Assembly: GCA_025617745.1 (NCBI GenBank) | Contig: CM046866.1 | Coordinates: 20,854,216-20,918,215 of the forward strand | DNA: 64,000 nucleotides | Direction: 5' to 3' | Source of the DNA: Heliocidaris erythrogramma | Taxonomy: Eukaryota > Echinodermata > Echinoidea > Camarodonta > Echinometridae | Part shown: piece after piece, positions 23,005 through 34,248 of the stretch | Layout: each line of letters opens with the position of its first letter | How positions within the stretch are numbered: the stretch's first letter is position 1 | The notes under the pieces: model-generated | What the model was told of the DNA's origin: nothing | Databases searched by the model: none | What the model saw: the letters and a program-made list of their open reading frames with translations, nothing else | Made by a program: the position numbers and the translations under genes

Positions 23005-24613
23005 GTAAATTGTTTTTTGAAAATTTCAATATTCCATTGCTTAGTCTTAGTAGTAGCTCTGTAAGATTAGATCTTATTATTAATAGACTTAGATTTCTAC
23101 CGACATAGTCTGTGCAGTGAAAATCAAAATTCTAAAGTCCAGTAAATTATTTTGATTTAGCCATTTTAAAGTTTACTAAATGCCTTGGTCTAGGATCAAA
23201 TTTGGAATGGAAGATGAAAATATGTACGTATGTTAAATGTTTTAAACTTAGATTTACATTTCTATAATTAAGAAGGAAGAACAAATGCAGTGGTGGTTTT
23301 TTTGTTTTTGTTTTTGTTTGTTTGTTTGTTTTTTGGGGGAACAATCCCGGCCCATGCCCCCCCTTTCAAACAACAGTATGCATTGTGCCCCCCTTTTAAA
23401 ACGGAAAACCTTTTTTGTTTTTGTTTTTGTTCTTGTTTAGTTTTCGTGTCAGATATTTATGGAGGGAAACAGGACCCCATAACCCCCTCCCCCTCCCCCC
23501 ACTGAGCGATATTTGGAGGGTTGGCAAGACCAAACAATATACGGATCTCCCTCCTAGCAGTTTCCCAAAGTTGACAATCCATCATTTGTATGCCCCTCCT
23601 CCCCCCCCCCCCCCCTTATTATACAAAATCCTGGATCTGCCCCTGGATAGATGTACCCATTTTTGTTTCCTTCTTTAAAATCCAGTCCACAGTCTACAAG
23701 AAGTTTAATTTTTGTTTGTCCTTTCTTTTTGTTTTTATAATGCAGGTTGTCCAAGGAAGATCATCAGTTACATTGCTTGTTACGTGTCAAGTAACGGAGT
23801 CATTAAAGATCGAATTATTTTTATATTTATTATCATTTAAACATAAAGTTTAATTAATTAATTTCTCTCGAGATTTATTGCTAATTTACATAATGGCAAT
23901 TACATTTATTCTAAATGTCAGGAATGCTATTTCTGAGCTGGAAATTGAATGTCAAAGTTTGGGTCAAAAGAAAGAGCTAACATATTATTCAAAGGGGAAA
24001 CAAACAGATTTGTAACTTTCATTTATTTATTTTTCCATTTTTTTTCATTATTTTTTTCCTTTTTTTTGGGGGGGGGGTGGTTCAGGGTTGAATGGCCCTT
24101 ATTGAAATCACTTGACATTTCACTTCAAGATGATTTATAGATGCACCCCCTAATTTGTAATTTTGAAATAAAAGCAAAGACTAAATTTTACATCGGATTT
24201 ACCTTTTGTAGGTGTACATGTCCATGTACACGTAATTAAAAATATATTGCAATTGGTACGATTGGCTCATTTGAAACATGATTATGAGAAAGTGATTAAT
24301 CTTGAGCCTAATTCTAAATTCTTTTCACACTTCAAAAAAATATTTGATAAAAACCTTTTAAGTACAGTCAGTTATCATGTCACCTCAGAATAATGCAATA
24401 ATTTAAATTCAAACTATAACCAATAAATTTTCAAAATCAAATAATTTTCCTTTTAATTCCATTGTAATTTAGAAATAGAGTTAGAAAAATGTGGCATGAC
24501 TACATTATGAAATATGATTTTAGTTCATCATCTTTAATGCAATGTGTGTTTATAATTGTATGCATAAGTAGTGCATTAAGATGTAATCATATTTATTTGA
24601 TCTGCAACCTTAA

Positions 24614-25038
24614 AGACCTCAGCCTGACCGAATTTTGAAGTATACCCTTTATTCATCCACGGGGAGCTATATATTTTCTGAACAAATTGAAACCAACTTC
24701 ATGAGATTCCGTTTCCTGTGGAATGAGTAACAGCGTCCCGAATGTTGAGCCCCGGTGGTTTGGGACCCGTCTCTGAGGAACGCTACTTTGCGGGGGGTGA
24801 AAATTTGATGACGACATATCGTGTAGACGCACTCGGAGCTGTATACATGACATGTCATCACACGTCTAGCGACCCCCTGCAGTGTTACGCCATAGGGAGG
24901 GGGCGGACCAAAAAAATTATCTTTTTTATTTTTTATGGATAAACGGAGACGAAAATTTATGAATAACCAGGGTAATTATATTCTTTGTTTACTAAGCTTA
25001 ACGTCAATATATGGTTGTTTTGGGTCAGGCTGAGGTCT
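24614..25038. mobile_element. TTAA-flanked MITE (425 bp) in right arm only
   Basis: Terminal inverted repeats AGACCTCAGCCTGACC (24614-24629) and the exact complement at 25023-25038, flanked by TTAA at 24610-24613 and 25039-25042. The other arm has one TTAA at 17509-17512 with matching flanks, i.e. the empty site. TTAA duplication is the signature of piggyBac-type transposition. No transposase inside, so it is non-autonomous. Confidence 0.92.
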
Positions 25039-26107
25039 TTAAGTTATAATCCCTTTCATCAAATTCTTGAAGCTATCCTGCGATAGCTATAATAATTTTT
25101 CTTGAAACGCAAATGGTTCTATAATCTGTAATTTCTTCCTTTTTATCATCTGTGCAATGGTTGTGTCATCAATCTGGGGCATGTTTCTAGGCAAACGAAT
25201 CAGGCGCTTGGGAGATTCAGCCCACCCCGAAATTTTCAAAACTACCAATATTTGGACAAACATCGCCTCATCATTTTGGGCAGTAAGGTGGTCTCTTTGG
25301 ACTTTTATGTCTTGTATATTCTGATGATAGATTGAAGGGATGTACATGGATATACATTATAATCCACCTATATATCGGATGTCACTAGATTTAAACTTGT
25401 TTGCTTACAAACTGAAATAAAATAGCAATTGGTATGCCGCCCCCTCACCTGCCCCGTGATTTGTTGTCCATGAACAATATGTTATAATCTGTATATTGCA
25501 TTTCAAGAGAGCATTAACTTTTATGTTGATAAGTGAGTTAGTTTAATAAACATCATTTCACACTGAGAAACTTCTATTTGTTTTTTTTTCCCCCATAATT
25601 TTGTGAAAGATGTGGTGGTGATGCTGATGATGATGATGATGCAGGCACAATATGGCATGTGTTCTGAAGTGTGAAGATGGATTGGTGTAAATACAGCCTT
25701 ATGCAACCTTGAATAACTGGATGATAGACTGAATTGTGTGGGTTTTCTGTTGATGGACTCATTTTACAAGAAGATGAAGAAAAAAGAAGAAGATGAAGAA
25801 GAAAAAGAGAGAGGAAAAAGAAGAAGACAAAAAACAAATCAGATTTTTTAGGTTCGTTTGTTTGTTGCTGTTTGTTGGGTTTTGTTTTGTGCCTTTTTTG
25901 TTGTTTTTGTTTGTTGTGTTTTTGTTTTTTTTTGTTTTTTTTTTGTGTGTGTGTGGGGGGGGGGGGGGGGTACATGCACCAGAAGCCAGTGCATGGTGGT
26001 ACATATATGAGGTCATGGGGAGCAAATTTTCCCTTTGTACTTTTACTTGACATATGATATGCCAGATCTGCAAGGCACAAGAAAAGCGTTCAATGAAGGG
26101 AAATTCA

Positions 26108-26425
26108 ATATCGAAGGAGGGCTTCTTCCTCCTCCTCCTCCTCCTCTTCTTCTTCTTCTTCTTCTTCTTCTTCTTTTTCTTCTTCTTGTTCTTCTTCCTC
26201 CTCTTCCTCTTCTTCCTCCTCTTCCTCTTCATTTTTTTCTTCATCTTTTTTTTTCTTCTTCCTCTTGCGCTTCCTTTTCATCTTCATCTTCTTTTTCGTC
26301 TTCTTTTCTTCATCTTCCTTTTCTTCTTTCTCTTCTTCCTTTTCCTCGTCTTCTTTTTTCTTCTTCATCTTCTATTTCATCTTCTTTTCCTTTATCTTTG
26401 TCTTCTAGTTCTTCATCATCTTCTG
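26108..26425 (-). repeat. Polypyrimidine block (mirror of 15775-16103)
   Basis: CTTCTT/CCTCTT units on the plus strand, reverse complement of the left-arm purine block, with copy-number differences between arms. Confidence 0.9.
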
Positions 26426-26614
26426 CACATTTTTGCTGCAAAAGTACAGTATACGCCTAAGTACAGTTTAATTTTATGTTAATTAGTTATAAAAGCTCAT
26501 GAATATTCAAATATATAATTTCAATAACTTTACGCGCTGCGCGCCGGCTAAAATCTGGTTTTCGCTGGTACACTGAAAAAAAGTTGGCTTCATAGGCTAA
26601 TACATAAAAAGTGG

Positions 26615-26860
26615 GGCATACTCGTGATACAGGCCCCGCTAGTTTGCAATTGTAATCGATCATACCTTTGTATTAGGGTTCTAACTTCAGCCAGCTCACT
26701 AGTTATACTCGTGATACAGGCCCCGCTGCATGTCCTACAGTGCCCGAATGGGGCCTGTTCCACGACTATACTACTTATAATCGTTATCGATGCCCCGTGC
26801 TACGAAATTTCAAGCCACAGAACACAGCAGCGGGGCCTCGATATTGAGGACTGTTGTTCC
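26615..26860. repeat. Dispersed repeat with GATACAGGCCCCGC motifs
   Basis: ACTCGTGATACAGGCCCCGC occurs at about 26619 and 26707. Related motifs in both orientations occur at about 33383-33590 (GGGGCCTGTATCACGA, GGGGCCTGTAACACGAG), together with a shared ACTAGTGAGTTGGCTGAAG block. A short interspersed family of unknown class. Confidence 0.55.
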
Positions 26861-26991
26861 ATATCTACTCGTGAAAATGCCTTGGGGGTGGGGGGTGTAC
26901 AATAAAAGTAGGGAACGCAGTGAGCATTTATAATCGAACCAAGGGCGTAACATTTAAAGGACTATATGTACTGCCTGATGGATGGTGCCAT

Positions 26992-27103
26992 GGGGGGGGG
27001 GGGGGGGGGGGGGTTGAAATGTACATGTATTCATATATTCTTGATTTATTTATTCGTGGGCGTACCAGACGGGGCTGTGAACCGCTTCCCCCCCCCCCCC
27101 CCC
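26992..27103. repeat. Poly(G) and poly(C) tracts
   Basis: A run of 22 G at 26992-27013 and a C run at about 27090-27104 lie 80 bp apart, so the strand could fold back G against C. Confidence 0.8.
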
Positions 27104-27499
27104 CTTTCATTTTTATTCTGTTATTTTGCTCAACCCCTCTTTTGTTCCTGAGGACACCCCCCGCCTTTTTCAGTTGGACCCCCATATGAATTTCTCACCC
27201 CCTGATTTGTTCACATAATTTGAAGGTTTAATTCTGCTTTAGTCAGCTGTGCGCACATACAAACGCGACTCGAGTACGCGCTCGATCAGCTGGGTGGTCT
27301 TGGCATGGGTCCAGGTCATTGCTCTGTATAAATCGGTGTTTTGTTCGCGGCTGTTCTATTATAGCAATGGGGGGCAACGGAGAAGGGAGGGACAGAAGAG
27401 CTGCTATTTACGAATCTCACTCCGAGTACACAACAGTGCGTACGCGGGAAGGAAGAATTTTACACTTTCTCATTCGACATGATTCATCCACGGTATGCA

Positions 27500-29760
27500 A
27501 CATATCACTCCACAGCTTTAACGACTGCTCAATTCGCATTCACGGTCGTTCAACACACACATTGGATTGATGCGCCCCGTTTTACAATGGCACGGTCCAA
27601 ATCGAGCCTATATACGCAGCATTACATACTGTACGTGCTTTATATACATGACATCTTTTTTGCTATGTTTCTTTTTAATTATGCAAAATAGACGGCGGTT
27701 TTTTTCGACCAATCAGGACGAACCTGATATCACAAGAAAGAGTAACATCTTGGCTATTTGCTAGTCTTTGCCCCCATACATTTTGACACGTAAGTCAGAA
27801 GCTATAGGAGGAATACGAGAGCAATGAGTGCAAAAAAGTGCTTCTCCTCACACAAAAAGCATGAAACCATGCATTTTCAGTCGAAAATAGACGGCGGTTT
27901 TTTTCATTCAATTAAAAAATAACTGATATCATGAGATGTAGAATTAATCAAAGTTTTATAAACCGTTTGCCCCCATGAAAAATCTTGCGCGGTTCTCGAG
28001 ATATGATTTAAAATGTGCCGAAAAGGACGTGTTTTCGCCAAATTTCCGTCGAAAGATCGGGATCACGACCGGTTCGCGTTAAGTGAACATGACAAATTCA
28101 TATGCTTTTAATTTAATTTTTATCTGCCACTTCAGCGCAGTACCCCCCCCCCCCCCCAAAAAAAAGAAAAGAATATCAAGCCATTTTATTCATCTGTTCA
28201 TTTAAATAATAAAGCATGATGTACCGGGGGAACTACCTCCGACACAATCCCCCCTAAACAATCTCCCCCTAAAAGAGCAACCATCCCCCCCCCCCTTTTT
28301 TTTTATTGACTGCCAGAAATGTCATTAAATTTCATTTTGTTAAAAACTTACCTTTTCTTAATGACTCAATCGTAATAATGAATGGCGTTTTCTTTTAGAT
28401 AGGTCTACTGTTTCATTATTATTCCGAAAAAGTGAGATTTAAGGCCATTCTCTCTTCCAGATATCTAGTTCATTGGGAATCATGAGAGGATGACATCAGT
28501 TTCAGACCGCATTGCTAATTTGCCTCAAAGATGTAATTAATTGTACCACTTTCAATTTCTTTTTAATTGTAAGATCTTTCTCACATTTCCACGAAGATGT
28601 TTCTCCAGTTTTTCTACTTCTATTAAAACCAACTTTTTTTTTGTTCGGGTTCCCCTTTGAAGAATAATATTTCTTGTATATTGTTTTTCATAACAATTTA
28701 GGCTTACATATTACTACAGATCAAACTCTTATCTTATGATAATTTCCATTGACCGGACTTTTTCTTGTTTTACATCTTTACAAACTATCATTTCATGTAA
28801 ATAGTTAACATTTTTATATATTTCACATATTTTTGGCAAATGTATATACATGTATATATATTGTCGAAATTTTTAAACTTTCTTGTTATTTCCATCTCTT
28901 CATTTACATCTTTCAGTGTTTTTTTTTTCAGTTTTAGGCATACCTCGTCAGTAATAACGTCATAGAGTCTGACTTTTGAGACTATAGCTCTTAAACTGTA
29001 CATGATATGTAGGCCTAGCCGTTTCTGACATATCTACTAGAGTGGAATACTAATATTCACTTAAGACCCATTATCAATTTCTTGCCCGTTTTGGATCACT
29101 GTACATAGTCCTTTCCAGTAAAGAAAGTGACAAATTGGATTACATGATCGACATCTGTCCAGAATTAACAAAGTCATATAAAGTGATCATGTCTTAAATT
29201 GACGACTACTTCCAAAGATGCAGCATGCGTATGAGGATGAATGAAATGATTGTTTAATGATACACTCGTGGTGCTGTAAGGTCATGTGAGGTGTCTAGCA
29301 TGTATATGTATGAGTGAGAAACAATGTTATTATTTATTAGCCAATGGGTCATCAAACCTGGTAGCAGGCGCTAAATGCAAATCAGTTTACTATGGGCTGT
29401 CCCACCCCTCATTTTTATCTTGCCTGTACTATACCAATACGAAATTCTCATAACTCATCTTACAGAGGATCCGTTGTATGTGCATATAATAATGATTCAT
29501 CCAACCAAATGTCAAGACGGGGTTGTCTATCATAGGCTGGACATTTCATTTATGGACTGAATGTCTCTTATCTTGATGCTAATTCAAGATAGATTTTCTT
29601 GGTTTTTCACTACACAGGCGCACATACATAATATTTAAGTGAGATGTGCAAATCAATATCATGAAAGAAAGTAACAGTATATGCTTATAACATATAATAT
29701 AGCGTATAAATAACACACATTCACATAATTTTTTCTTCAGAATTATGAATACTTAATAAG
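27500..29760. other. No gene seen
   Basis: Mostly AT-rich. AATAGACGGCGGTTTTTTTC appears twice (about 27688 and 27886), a direct repeat with ~200-bp spacing. Poly(C) runs lie at about 28143-28157 and 28286. No recognisable coding domain. Confidence 0.5.
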
Positions 29761-29775
29761 TTGCAGACGGGCCTG

Positions 29776-29905
29776 ATTTGCATGTATGCAGCTTTCACCG
29801 TGAAAAAAGAGGGAAAGCAGGGGTCCAATCACATGTCAGTAAGATGGAGTAAATTGATCATCTGGAAAGGTATATATAACGTGCCTTTTCAAATAGATCA
29901 TCAGT
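29776..29905 (+). promoter_or_regulatory. Histone-like compact promoter (octamer, CCAAT, TATA, initiator)
   Basis: Upstream of the ATG at 29919 lie ATTTGCAT (29776-29783, the octamer motif), CCAAT (29825-29829), TATATATAA (29871-29879) and TCAGT (29901-29905) about 30 bp after the TATA box. Octamer, CCAAT and TATA in this order and spacing are characteristic of animal H2B promoters. The individual motifs are short, so the case rests on order, spacing and the histone-type 3' end of the same transcription unit. Confidence 0.55.
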
Positions 29906-29918
29906 ATTATCTTCAACG

Positions 29919-31242
29919 ATGGCTGGTAATTTTCGCAAGCGTGTCGATCCCTCAACATGTACCGTAGCAGATTTCTACAATCCGTGGAACTTTTATAGTT
30001 TATTCCTCTCTCCACCAAGAGATGTAGTGGAGTGGATGATGGACCAAGGGCTGCTCTGCGACAAGAAGGTGTGTCCACATTGCCAGAAGAATTGTCGTCT
30101 CGTAGAGCGTAAAGGCAAACATCACGGGTTTCGTTGGCGGTGTCGTAAGAACGATGTCCACAAAGATGTTGAATTTTCCATCACGGAGAATTTTTTCTTT
30201 AGACGAACCCACTTCGCATTCCAAGACGTCATGGAATTCATCCGCAATCTACTCCTGAAGAACTCCCTGAGATGTATGGCGACGCAGGCAGGATTCGATT
30301 ACAAGAAAACGGCAGTTGACTGGGCCAATTTCGTTCGGGATCTCTTTCGCCAATATGTTAAAGAAGTCTACAGCCAAGAAGCCCCCATCATGCTGTCTGG
30401 AGAGGTCGAAATATACGAGTCGCTCTTCGGGAGACGATGTAAATATCATAAGGGGAACCCGAATGTCGCACGAAGGTTTGGGTCGTCGGCCTCATCGAGC
30501 GCTCCTCCAACAAGCTCATCCTCTATCCAGTAGAGAATCGGAAGGAAGAGACCCTCCTCCACATCATCACTCGCCACATCGAACCTGGATCGACAATCCT
30601 CACCGACGGCTGGGCGGGTACGCGTCCCTGAACGACCTCGGCTTTGAACACTTCAACGTCATCCACAAAGAAACGTTTAAAGCCACGTATGAACACGTCG
30701 CCACGGGTGAAGTGAAAGAGGTGTGCACCAACCGGATCGAGGGGGCATGGAAGCATGCCAAAGACCACTTTCGCAAGATAAATGGCACCACCATGTCGAA
30801 CTTTGAAGCCCACATGGCAGAGATTATTTGGAGGAACCACGTATCAGGGCAGAACATATTCGAAGCATTTTTCTCTCTCCTGCGACGATGTTACCCACTT
30901 ACAACGCCCAATATCCTAGATGTCGAATCATCTCTCTTTGACACATGGACAGGTGAGAAAGCAAACCTTGCTGAAACGTCATTGACGAGGATAAGTGACG
31001 GCGAAGACGAGAGTGAAGACGAAGACGGCGTGGTCCCAGTCGCCGCCTCCACGCCGACTGGTCCTGCCTCCAAGAATCGACCCAAGAAGAGGAAAAAGAT
31101 GTCAGCCAGAAAAGTCTGCTGCCCCGCTGACTACATTGAGGTGCCTACCCATGACGAGAGACCAGGTCCCAGTGGCCAAGCCCAAAATAACTACTCAAGG
31201 GGTGCCTTCACATGGTCTGATGACGGCGATGACTTCCAATGA
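29919..31242 (+). pseudogene. ISXO2-like (IS1595/Merlin-type) transposase, frameshifted
   Basis: The N-terminal part (29919 to about 30470) has a zinc-binding pair region CPHCQKNCRL, then FRWRCRKNDVHKD and FFFRRTHF, the usual start of ISXO2-type transposases. Next comes the segment before GRRCKYHKGNPN, then a frame change near 30475 to VVGLIERSSNKLILYPVENR and LTDGWAG, then a second change near 30614 to NDLGFEHFNVIHKETF and TNRIEGAWKHAK. Expected catalytic residues: D of TDGW and E of NRIEG are present, but the first, normally D in the DESLFG motif, reads YESLFG (TAC for GAC). The C-terminus has an acidic stretch (DGEDESEDEDG) and a basic one (KNRPKKRKK). So it lacks one catalytic Asp and has two frameshifts. 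DDE-type DNA transposase, inactive in this copy. Confidence 0.8.
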
Positions 31243-31291
31243 CTTTCATAAGTCATTGGTGGAGATTTTATATCTCGCCAAATAATCCAAC

Positions 31292-31325
31292 GGCTCTTTT
31301 GAGAGCCCCAAAATTTCAAGAAAGA
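31292..31325 (+). terminator. Histone-type mRNA 3' end: stem-loop plus downstream element
   Basis: GGCTCTTTTGAGAGCC at 31292-31307 is a 6-bp stem with a 4-nt loop, preceded by CCAAC and followed after 9 nt by CAAGAAAGA (31317-31325). This matches the replication-dependent histone 3' processing signal: stem-loop bound by SLBP and the downstream element that pairs with U7 snRNA, whose sea urchin form is CAAGAAAGA. The loop reads TTTG where the usual form is TTTC or TTAC. It lies 49 nt after the stop of the transposase frame, the normal distance for a histone gene. No histone coding sequence is nearby. Confidence 0.8.
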
Positions 31326-31329
31326 ACTC

Positions 31330-32060
31330 GAATATATAACTCTCTTTCTAAAAAAAAAAAAAATTAATGAAAAAAATCAACCCCCCCCAAAAAAAAACCG
31401 CATTCGAGCCCCTCTTATAACGCCTTCTTAAAATGTCTTTTTCTTATCAAACTGATGATTTTATTTTCTTTCCCTCCACTCTACATTTCTTTCATAAAAT
31501 ATTTAACTTTCCTGCAGTAATGATATGATATTCTATTTTATTATTTTTTTTCCTTAATACATGATGAAAATGGTTTCCTAATATTCTTCTATACTTCCAA
31601 TGATATCAAATTTCACCATTCACTGTGAGGTCTTAGAACCAAGATATATATAAAAAAAAACCCATCTGCATATTAAAAACTGACAGGGGAAATGTTATTA
31701 CGATGAATTTCAGTTTTTCTTTATAAAAAATATCAATATATTTTAATATAAGGCCATAAATTAAAAAAAAGAGAATCATTTGATTTGATTTGATTTGATT
31801 TGATTTATTTTCCGTTTCAAAATAATTATACAAGATATATGTTGATCAAATGATTAAACATAAAACAATGTAATAAGTCTAGTACATGTATATCAAACTA
31901 ACATACAACGATAAAGGGTACTAAGAAGAGTACAAACAATAATTTACACAAACGGATCATAATTGACCTAACATATACAACGAAACGGAGGGGCATGCTA
32001 AGAAAGCAATGCTTGTATGATGCATGACCCAAGATCAAACTTAAAAGTCCTAGCCAAATT
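31330..32060. other. No gene seen; (GATTT)n microsatellite
   Basis: AT-rich DNA with poly(A) and poly(C) runs just after the histone-type 3' end and a TTTGA/GATTT pentanucleotide repeat at about 31780-31806. Confidence 0.6.
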
Positions 32061-32063
32061 CCA

Positions 32064-33330
32064 GAGGCAATTTTTTTATTGTGTAGTTAAGGCATGCCCC
32101 TTAGATTTTAAGGGGGCACGGCCGCTTTAGCCCTTGGATCCGCCCATGCCTTTGTCCCCTCCTTTGCAATTACCCCCCCCCCCCCTCGCCATTACCCCCT
32201 CAAAAATATACATTGGGGGAGTCCCCCATTAAAAAAATTGTTTAGATATTGGGGGAAAGTATCCCCTTATATCCCTTTAACCCCTCGCTTGCAATTCCCC
32301 CTCCGCCCCCCCCCCAATAAATTAAAGAGGCAATTTGTTTTATCGGGTACTTAAGGGTTTCAAAAGGGGGCCGCGGCCTATTCTGCCTCCCCCGGGATCC
32401 GCCCAAGCCTTTATCCCCTCCCTTGCAATCACCCCCCCCCCCCCGAAAAAAAAGTTTAAATATTGGGGGAAAGTATCCCCTTATATCCCTTTAACCCCTC
32501 GCTTGCAATTCGCCCCTCCGCCCCCTCCCCCCAATAAATTAAGGAGGCAATTTGTTTTATTGTGTACTTAAGGGTTTCAAAAGGGGGCCGCGGCCTATTC
32601 TGCCTCCCCCGGGATCCGCCCAAGCCTTTATCCCCTCCCTTGCAATCACCCCCCCCCCAAAAAAAAAGTTTAAATATTGGGGGAAAGTATCCCCTTATAT
32701 ATCGTTGTAACCCCTCCCTTGCAATCCCCCCACCACCACCCAAAAAAAGATGCAATTATTGTGTAGTTAAAGCATACCACTTAGAATTTAAGGGGGGCAC
32801 AGACGCTTTAGCCCTTGGATCCGCCCATGCCTTTATCCCCTCCCTTGCAATTACCCCCCCCCCCCCCCGCCATTACCCCTCCAAAATATACATTGGGGGA
32901 GCCCCCCATTAAAAAAATTGTTTAAATATTGGGGGAAAGTATCCCCTTATATCCCTTTAACCCCTCGCTTGCAATTCCCCCCTCCGCCCCCTCCCCCCCC
33001 CCCAATAAATTAAAGAGGCAATTTGTTTTATTGTGTACTTAAGGGTTTCAAAAGGGGGCCGCGGCCTATTCTGCCTCCCCCGGGATCCGCCCAAGCCTTT
33101 ATCCCCTCCCTTGCAATCACCCCCCCCCCCGAAAAAAAGTTTAAATATTGGGGGAAAGTATCCCCTTATATCCCTTTAACCACTCCCTTGCAATTCCCCC
33201 CTCCGCCCCCCCCCCCCCCAATAAATTAAAGAGGCAATTTGTTTTATTGTGTACTTAAGGGTTTCAAAAGGGGGCCGCGGCCGATTCGGATCCGCCCCTG
33301 CCTTTATCCCCTCCCTTGCAACTATGCCCT
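32064..33330 (+). repeat. Higher-order tandem array, A-B-B' twice
   Basis: Units begin with GAGGCAAT or GATGCAAT at 32064, 32327, 32544, 32749, 33015 and 33231, giving lengths 263, 217, 205, 266, 216 and a truncated last unit. The long type (A) contains TTAGATTTTAAGGGGGCAC or close to it; the short types contain AAAAGGGGGCCGCGGCC. Order A-B-B'-A-B-B' gives a ~687-bp higher-order period. All carry GGATCCGCCC and C runs, linking them to the MITE family at 14751. Open frames across it are repeat artefacts. Confidence 0.85.
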
Positions 33331-33375
33331 TATATGTAATCGTCAAGCCCCTCTACCGTGTTGTCTGTCTTCATT

Positions 33376-33595
33376 TTGCATAGGATGGGGCCTTTTTCAC
33401 GAGTTTATAATGTTAAATCGTGATACAGGCCCCATTTCCGTTTTGTAAGTTGTTCAACGTGGTTGCGCGGGGCCTGTAACACGAGTATAACTAGTGAGTT
33501 GGCTGAAGTTAGAAGTCTAAGAAGATGACTAGTAATCGATTACAAGACGGGTAAGTTGCGGGGCCTGTATCACGATATTGCCAGTAATATGTGGT
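33376..33595. repeat. GGGGCCTG dispersed repeat copy
   Basis: Shares TCGTGATACAGGCCCC and CACGAGTATAACTAGTGAGT with 26615-26860, in a different order and orientation. Confidence 0.5.
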
Positions 33596-33635
33596 GTAAT
33601 TGTGTTAGTGAGGTTGACCTGAATCCTGATGTTAA

Positions 33636-34070
33636 AGGGAAATCCAACCTTAATTAATAGCAAGTTGCTTTAAAAGAAAGAGGAAAAATCAGAGAAGCAG
33701 ATTGGTGAAAGTTTGAACGAAATCCGACAAGCAATAATGAATAACAAAATGTATTAGGGCCTACTCAGTAGGATCTTTTTCTTTTATGAGGACCTACATA
33801 ACAATATGCTATCTCCAATATATTACTGCCCCGAGGGTAAAAGCGCCTCAAATAAAACTGCAAATTAATGATATTTTTGTGTACGACAAACGGGAGAGTT
33901 GTCCACAAAAATGTCACAATTTGAGCCTTGCATAGATGTAGTGATCTCATTTTTCAAACATCCATAACTTTCTTAGTCCTTGTCCGATTTCTTTCAAACT
34001 TTCACCATCCTATTTTTCTTATTTTTCTGCGTTCACACAAATCATCTTATTACCAAGGTTGGATTGCCCT
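33636..34070. mobile_element. TTAA-flanked MITE (435 bp)
   Basis: AGGGAAATCCAACCTT at 33636 and AAGGTTGGATTGCCCT at 34055-34070 are terminal inverted repeats with one mismatch, and TTAA lies on both sides (33632-33635, 34071-34074). The inner parts also pair (GGTGAAAGTTTGAACGAAAT with a complement near 33990), so the whole element can fold. No transposase. It sits upstream of the THAP exon, probably in an intron. Confidence 0.85.
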
Positions 34071-34248
34071 TTAACTTAAAAAGTAATGTATTGATTAAAT
34101 TAAATTATTAAACAATTCTTTTATTTCTTTATCAAACATTTCTGATTTTTCTTACAATGTAGTTTGTATTTCCAAAGAGATTCTTTTCAATTAGGATTAA
34201 TTCCTAGAAATTAATTGTGATCTTATGTTTTTATTTTTCCACTTTCAG

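Larger units (their letters stand above)
20815..26614 (-). repeat. Right arm of the 11-kb inverted repeat
   Basis: Reverse complement of 15579-20612 with two extra insertions, 21890-22617 and 24614-25038. Outside 26614 (GTGGG) the flanks differ: left flank AAGTGCACACTGCT, right flank GCATACTCGTGATACAGG, so the inverted duplication ends there. Confidence 0.95.

Noticed and set aside
27367-27492. Possible first exon (MGGNGEGRDRRAAIY, donor GGTATGC)
   Set aside because: Open for 42 codons with a usable donor, but no family, no partner exon and adjoining poly(G)/poly(C) repeats.
29919-31242. A genuine histone gene
   Set aside because: The 3' signal is histone-type, but the coding region is a transposase with no histone fold motif.
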